From: VGDP01 sp964530335
GTDB lineage: Bacteria > Pseudomonadota > Alphaproteobacteria > SP197
NCBI GenBank assembly: GCA_964530335.1
Contig: CAZGYG010000002.1
Span: forward strand, 1 to 64,000
Direction: 5' to 3'
Length of the DNA: 64,000 bases
The notes below the pieces were generated by a model. It ran no database searches, was not told the DNA's origin, and saw nothing but the letters and a program-made list of their open reading frames with translations. The position numbers and the translations under genes are program-made. Each line of letters opens with the position of its first letter. The stretch's first letter is position 1. This document shows, piece after piece, positions 61,175 to 64,000 of the stretch.

Positions 61175-62350
61175 ATGGGCGATCGCGACCCGGACCTGCT
61201 GGCGGCCCGCACCGTCGAGTCGATCGGCGCCGTGCCGGCGGCGGCGTGGGACGCCTGCGCCGGCACCGCCAACCCGTTCGTCGCCCACGCCTTCCTGGCG
61301 GCGCTCGAGGATTCGAAAAGCGTCGCGGCGCGCGCCGGCTGGACGCCCCGCCACGTCGTCGTCGAGGACGCCGGCGGAACCATCGCCGCCGTCGCGCCGC
61401 TCTACGTCAAGACCGACTCGCAAGGCGAGTACGTGTTCGACCACGGCTGGGCCGACGCCTTCGAGCGGGCCGGCGGGGCGTACTATCCGAAGCTCCAGGT
61501 CGCGGTGCCGTTCACGCCGGTTCCGGGCCCGCGGCTGCTGGTGCGCCCGGGCCCCGACGCCCAGGCGTTGCGCGGCGCGCTCGCCCGGATCCTGGTCGGC
61601 ATCGCCGAGCGGGCCGGCGTCTCATCGCTGCACGTGACCTTCGCCGACGAGCCCGACCGCGCCGCGCTGGACGCGGCCGGGCTGTTGATCCGCGACGCCT
61701 ACCAGTACCACTGGGCGAACCCCGGCTACGCCTCGTTCGACGACTTCCTCGGCGCGCTCAAGGCGGCCAAGCGCAAGGCGATCCGGCGCGAGCGGCGGGA
61801 GGTGGCCGAGGCCGGCATTGCCATCGCCGTGCTGACCGGGGCGGAGCTGCGTCCCGCGCATTGGGACGCCTTCTTCGCCTTCTACCAGGACACCGGCGGA
61901 CGCAAGTGGGGCCGGCCGTACCTGACCCGCGCCTTCTTCGACCGCATCGGGGCGACCATGGCGGATCGCATCGCCCTGGTGCTGGCGACGCGCGATGGCA
62001 CCCCGGTCGCCGGCGCGCTCAACATGATCGGGGCCGACGCGCTCTACGGCCGCTACTGGGGCTGCGCCGAGGACCACCGGTTTCTGCACTTCGAGGCGTG
62101 CTACTACCGGGCGATCGAGTTCGCGATTCTGCACCGCCTCGCGCGCGTCGAGGCCGGCGCCCAAGGCGAGCACAAGCTCGCGCGCGGTTACCTGCCGCGA
62201 GCCACGTTGAGCGCCCACTGGATCGCGCACCCGGGCTTGCGCGCCGCGGTCGCCGATTTCCTGACACGCGAGCGCGCCCAGGTCGCCTTCGAGATACAAG
62301 CGCTGACCGAGCGCCACTCGCCTTATCGCAGCGCCGGCGGCGGGGGCTGA
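61175..62350 (+). CDS. FemAB/GNAT-like acyltransferase (PF04339 type)
   Basis: 391 residues from ATG at 61175 (AAAGGA upstream). Sequence landmarks: NPFVAHAFLAALEDSKSV, WTPRHVVVEDAGGTIAAVAP, YYPKLQVAVPFTPVPGPRLL, YQYHWANPGYASFDDFLGAL and RYWGCAEDHRFLHFEACYY. This is the peptidoglycan-bridge-like family often called DUF482/FemAB_like, proposed to attach amino acids or acyl groups to a cell-envelope acceptor, but no substrate is known. A tandem GNAT fold is expected. The ending RATLSAHWIAHPGLRAAVAD is usual for the family. Confidence 0.85.
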   Translation: MGDRDPDLLAARTVESIGAVPAAAWDACAGTANPFVAHAFLAALEDSKSVAARAGWTPRHVVVEDAGGTIAAVAPLYVKTDSQGEYVFDHGWADAFERAGGAYYPKLQVAVPFTPVPGPRLLVRPGPDAQALRGALARILVGIAERAGVSSLHVTFADEPDRAALDAAGLLIRDAYQYHWANPGYASFDDFLGALKAAKRKAIRRERREVAEAGIAIAVLTGAELRPAHWDAFFAFYQDTGGRKWGRPYLTRAFFDRIGATMADRIALVLATRDGTPVAGALNMIGADALYGRYWGCAEDHRFLHFEACYYRAIEFAILHRLARVEAGAQGEHKLARGYLPRATLSAHWIAHPGLRAAVADFLTRERAQVAFEIQALTERHSPYRSAGGGG

Positions 62351-62360
62351 GGATACCGCC

Positions 62361-62939
62361 TCAGGCCAGCGTGAGGCCGCGCCGGGCCGCCATGCGCCGG
62401 CCGAGCTCGCGCTGGTCCTCGGCCGTGAGGCACCGGCGCGCGAGCGGCAGGACTGTGCCGTTCTCCCATGCCAGATGGCGCCGTTGCAGCACCGAGTACG
62501 CGCTCGCGGCGGCCTTGAAGGCCACGACGTCATCGGGCGCGCCCCCCGACGCGATCGCCGCCAGGGGGCCGAGCAACTCCTTGAGCAGGACGTCGTCGGC
62601 CACGTGTTCGTCGTGCAGCAGGTCGAGGATCGCGCCGAGCCCGTCGTCCGGGTCCGCGCGCAGCCTGAGCAGCGGGAACAGGTCGTGCTCCTCGTCGCCG
62701 TAATGGTGGCCGAGGCGGTCGCGCAGGTAACCGAGGATGGCACGCGCATTATCCCCCGCGTCCGGCTCGGCCGGGTCTTCCGCCAAACGCGCGAGCGCGG
62801 CGCACATCACCCGCTGGTGATCGTGCTCGGTGAACAGGAACTCGAGCGGGCGGCGGAAGTCCTCGGCCCGTGGCGCCGCGCCTTCGGGCGCGGCCGCGAT
62901 TCTCTCTGCCATGGCATCCCCCGTGACGGTTTGCGACAA
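62361..62939 (-). CDS. Hemerythrin-like domain protein
   Basis: 192 residues. Likely di-iron ligands: His39 and His41 (TEHDHQR), His78/79 with Glu83/84 (LGHHYGDEEHDLFP), His109 and His112 (LLHDEHVADD), and His155 with Glu159 (RRHLAWENGTVLPLA). A four-helix bundle is expected. Such proteins bind O2 or NO, or store iron, with no partner domain here. It is divergent from ftsH, 71 bp apart, and convergent with the FemAB-like gene. Confidence 0.9.
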   Translation of the reverse strand: MSQTVTGDAMAERIAAAPEGAAPRAEDFRRPLEFLFTEHDHQRVMCAALARLAEDPAEPDAGDNARAILGYLRDRLGHHYGDEEHDLFPLLRLRADPDDGLGAILDLLHDEHVADDVLLKELLGPLAAIASGGAPDDVVAFKAAASAYSVLQRRHLAWENGTVLPLARRCLTAEDQRELGRRMAARRGLTLA

Positions 62940-63009
62940 TGGTAACGTGCCCTGGGCCAGGGGACATGACCTGAATCAAGGCGGGCCGCGCGGCCCAGGT
63001 GCGATTTTG

Positions 63010-64000
63010 ATGGCGGAGCGGCGAGCGGTGGATCCTAAGGTCAAATTCAATCTCTGGTATCTCGTGTTCGCGCTCGCCGCGATCCTTGTGCTGCAGTATG
63101 TCTACGTCCAGTCGCAGCACGTCGAGGCGATCTCGTACAGCGAGTTCAAGATCGCGTTGCGCGACGGGCGCATCGCCGAGGTTTACGTCGGCGAACGCCA
63201 GATCGCCGGCACCTTCCGCGAACCCACGGCCCAGGGGCATTCGGCGTTCGAGACCGCCCGCGTCGACCAGGACTTGGTCGAGGATCTCGAGGGCTACGGC
63301 GTCCGCTACGCCGGCGTCATCGAGAGCACGTTCCTGCGCGATCTCCTGTCGTGGATCGTGCCGGTGCTGCTGTTCTTCGGCTTGTGGTATTTCCTGTTCC
63401 GCAACGTCGCCGAACGCCAGGGCCTTGGCGGCTTCCTGGCGATCGGCAAGAGCAAGGCCAAGATCTACGTCGAGAAGGACACCAAGGTCACCTTCGACGA
63501 CGTGGCCGGCGTCGACGAGGCCAAGGAGGAGCTCAAGGAGATCGTCGCGTTCCTGCGCGACCCGCCGCGCTACGGCCGGCTGGGCGCGCGCATCCCGAAG
63601 GGCATCCTGCTGGTCGGCCCGCCCGGCACCGGCAAGACCCTGCTGGCCCGCGCCGTGGCCGGCGAGGCCGGGGTGGCGTTTCTGTCGATCAGCGGCTCGG
63701 AGTTCGTCGAGATGTTCGTCGGCGTCGGCGCCGCCCGGGTGCGCGACCTGTTCGAGCAGGCGCGCAAGGCCGCGCCGTGCATCATCTTCGTCGACGAGCT
63801 CGACGCCCTGGGCCGGGCGCGGGGCGCCGGGCCGATGTCCGGCGGCCACGACGAGAAGGAGCAGACGCTGAACCAGCTCCTGGCCGAGCTCGACGGCTTC
63901 GATCCGTCCGAGGGCGTCGTGCTGCTGGCGGCGACCAACCGGCCCGAAATCCTGGACCCCGCGCTGTTGCGCGCCGGGCGGTTCGACCGCCAGGTCCTGG
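63010..64000 (+). CDS. ftsH: ATP-dependent zinc metalloprotease FtsH (3' end cut by window edge)
   Basis: 330 codons are present. Two membrane helices (about 14-33 and 113-130) flank a short periplasmic domain (ISYSEFKIALRDGRIAEVYV). The AAA+ module starts at about 160: Walker A GPPGTGKT (203-210), pore loop EFVEMFVGVGA, Walker B IIFVDELDALG and the second region of homology RPEILDPALLRAGRFDRQ. The HExGH protease part lies beyond the window. It degrades membrane and cytosolic proteins. The ATG at 63010 has a modest ribosome site; GTG at 63028 is an alternative. Confidence 0.93.
   Translation, partial: MAERRAVDPKVKFNLWYLVFALAAILVLQYVYVQSQHVEAISYSEFKIALRDGRIAEVYVGERQIAGTFREPTAQGHSAFETARVDQDLVEDLEGYGVRYAGVIESTFLRDLLSWIVPVLLFFGLWYFLFRNVAERQGLGGFLAIGKSKAKIYVEKDTKVTFDDVAGVDEAKEELKEIVAFLRDPPRYGRLGARIPKGILLVGPPGTGKTLLARAVAGEAGVAFLSISGSEFVEMFVGVGAARVRDLFEQARKAAPCIIFVDELDALGRARGAGPMSGGHDEKEQTLNQLLAELDGFDPSEGVVLLAATNRPEILDPALLRAGRFDRQVL

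Noticed and set aside
58951..61383. About 810-codon minus-strand frame opposite RidA and the ThDP enzyme
   Set aside because: Composition is typical of shadow frames; the plus-strand genes have clear domain motifs.

Overview
The window is about 70% G+C and gene-dense, and reads as a draft-assembled alphaproteobacterial chromosome, most likely of the Rhodospirillales or Geminicoccales sort (lineage is an inference). Supporting signs are the divK-pleD pair beside rpmG, an EipB-type (DUF1849) envelope protein, the pyrB-pyrC-plsY-dprA-topA-rnr block, DctPQM TRAP and PotABCD transporters, and GTG/TTG starts. There are three assembly gaps. The two 100-N gaps are each flanked by the same 55 bases on both sides, so they are probably unmerged contig overlaps. 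A 10-N gap breaks the frame of a potA-like gene.

Layout. 1-6.6 kb: an exonuclease/endonuclease-family gene, an ADP-forming acyl-CoA synthetase, two adjacent acyl-CoA dehydrogenase genes that look like the two halves of a heteromeric enzyme, and a universal stress protein. 6.6-16.3 kb: a minus-strand catabolic run (amine or amino-acid oxidase, CocE-like hydrolase, two Old-Yellow-Enzyme/TMADH-type reductases, a GH63-like glycosidase). 16.3-19.6 kb: two class III adenylate cyclases and the stub of a third. 19.6-22 kb: isochorismatase-like and pirin genes between two copies of a roughly 160-bp inverted-repeat element, followed by a patchwork of palindromic repeats. 22-26 kb: a PotABCD-type ABC importer.

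26-32 kb is the most interesting part. An enamidase-like gene (ena) and a 6-hydroxynicotinate-reductase-like gene (hnr) mark a reductive nicotinate catabolic module. Behind hnr lie a UPF0280 (ApbE-related) gene and two paralogous AA_synth (DUF1185) genes with no known function. A molybdenum hydroxylase that could supply 6-hydroxynicotinate lies at 38.1-41.6 kb. Between them are a toxin-antitoxin gene fusion, an all-repeat RTX protein, a TRAP transporter and a ParE/Phd pair.

41.7-55.2 kb is housekeeping: pyrimidine synthesis, phospholipid synthesis, DNA uptake and processing, topoisomerase I, RNase R, Nudix, MFS, L33 and the DivK/PleD signalling pair. 55.3-64 kb holds a HAD-like protein, EipB, an Asp/Glu-racemase-type protein, an agmatine-deiminase homologue that has lost its catalytic Cys, RidA, a ThDP enzyme, a FemAB-like acyltransferase, a hemerythrin protein and the start of ftsH.

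No rRNA, tRNA, CRISPR array, prophage or transposase gene was recognised.
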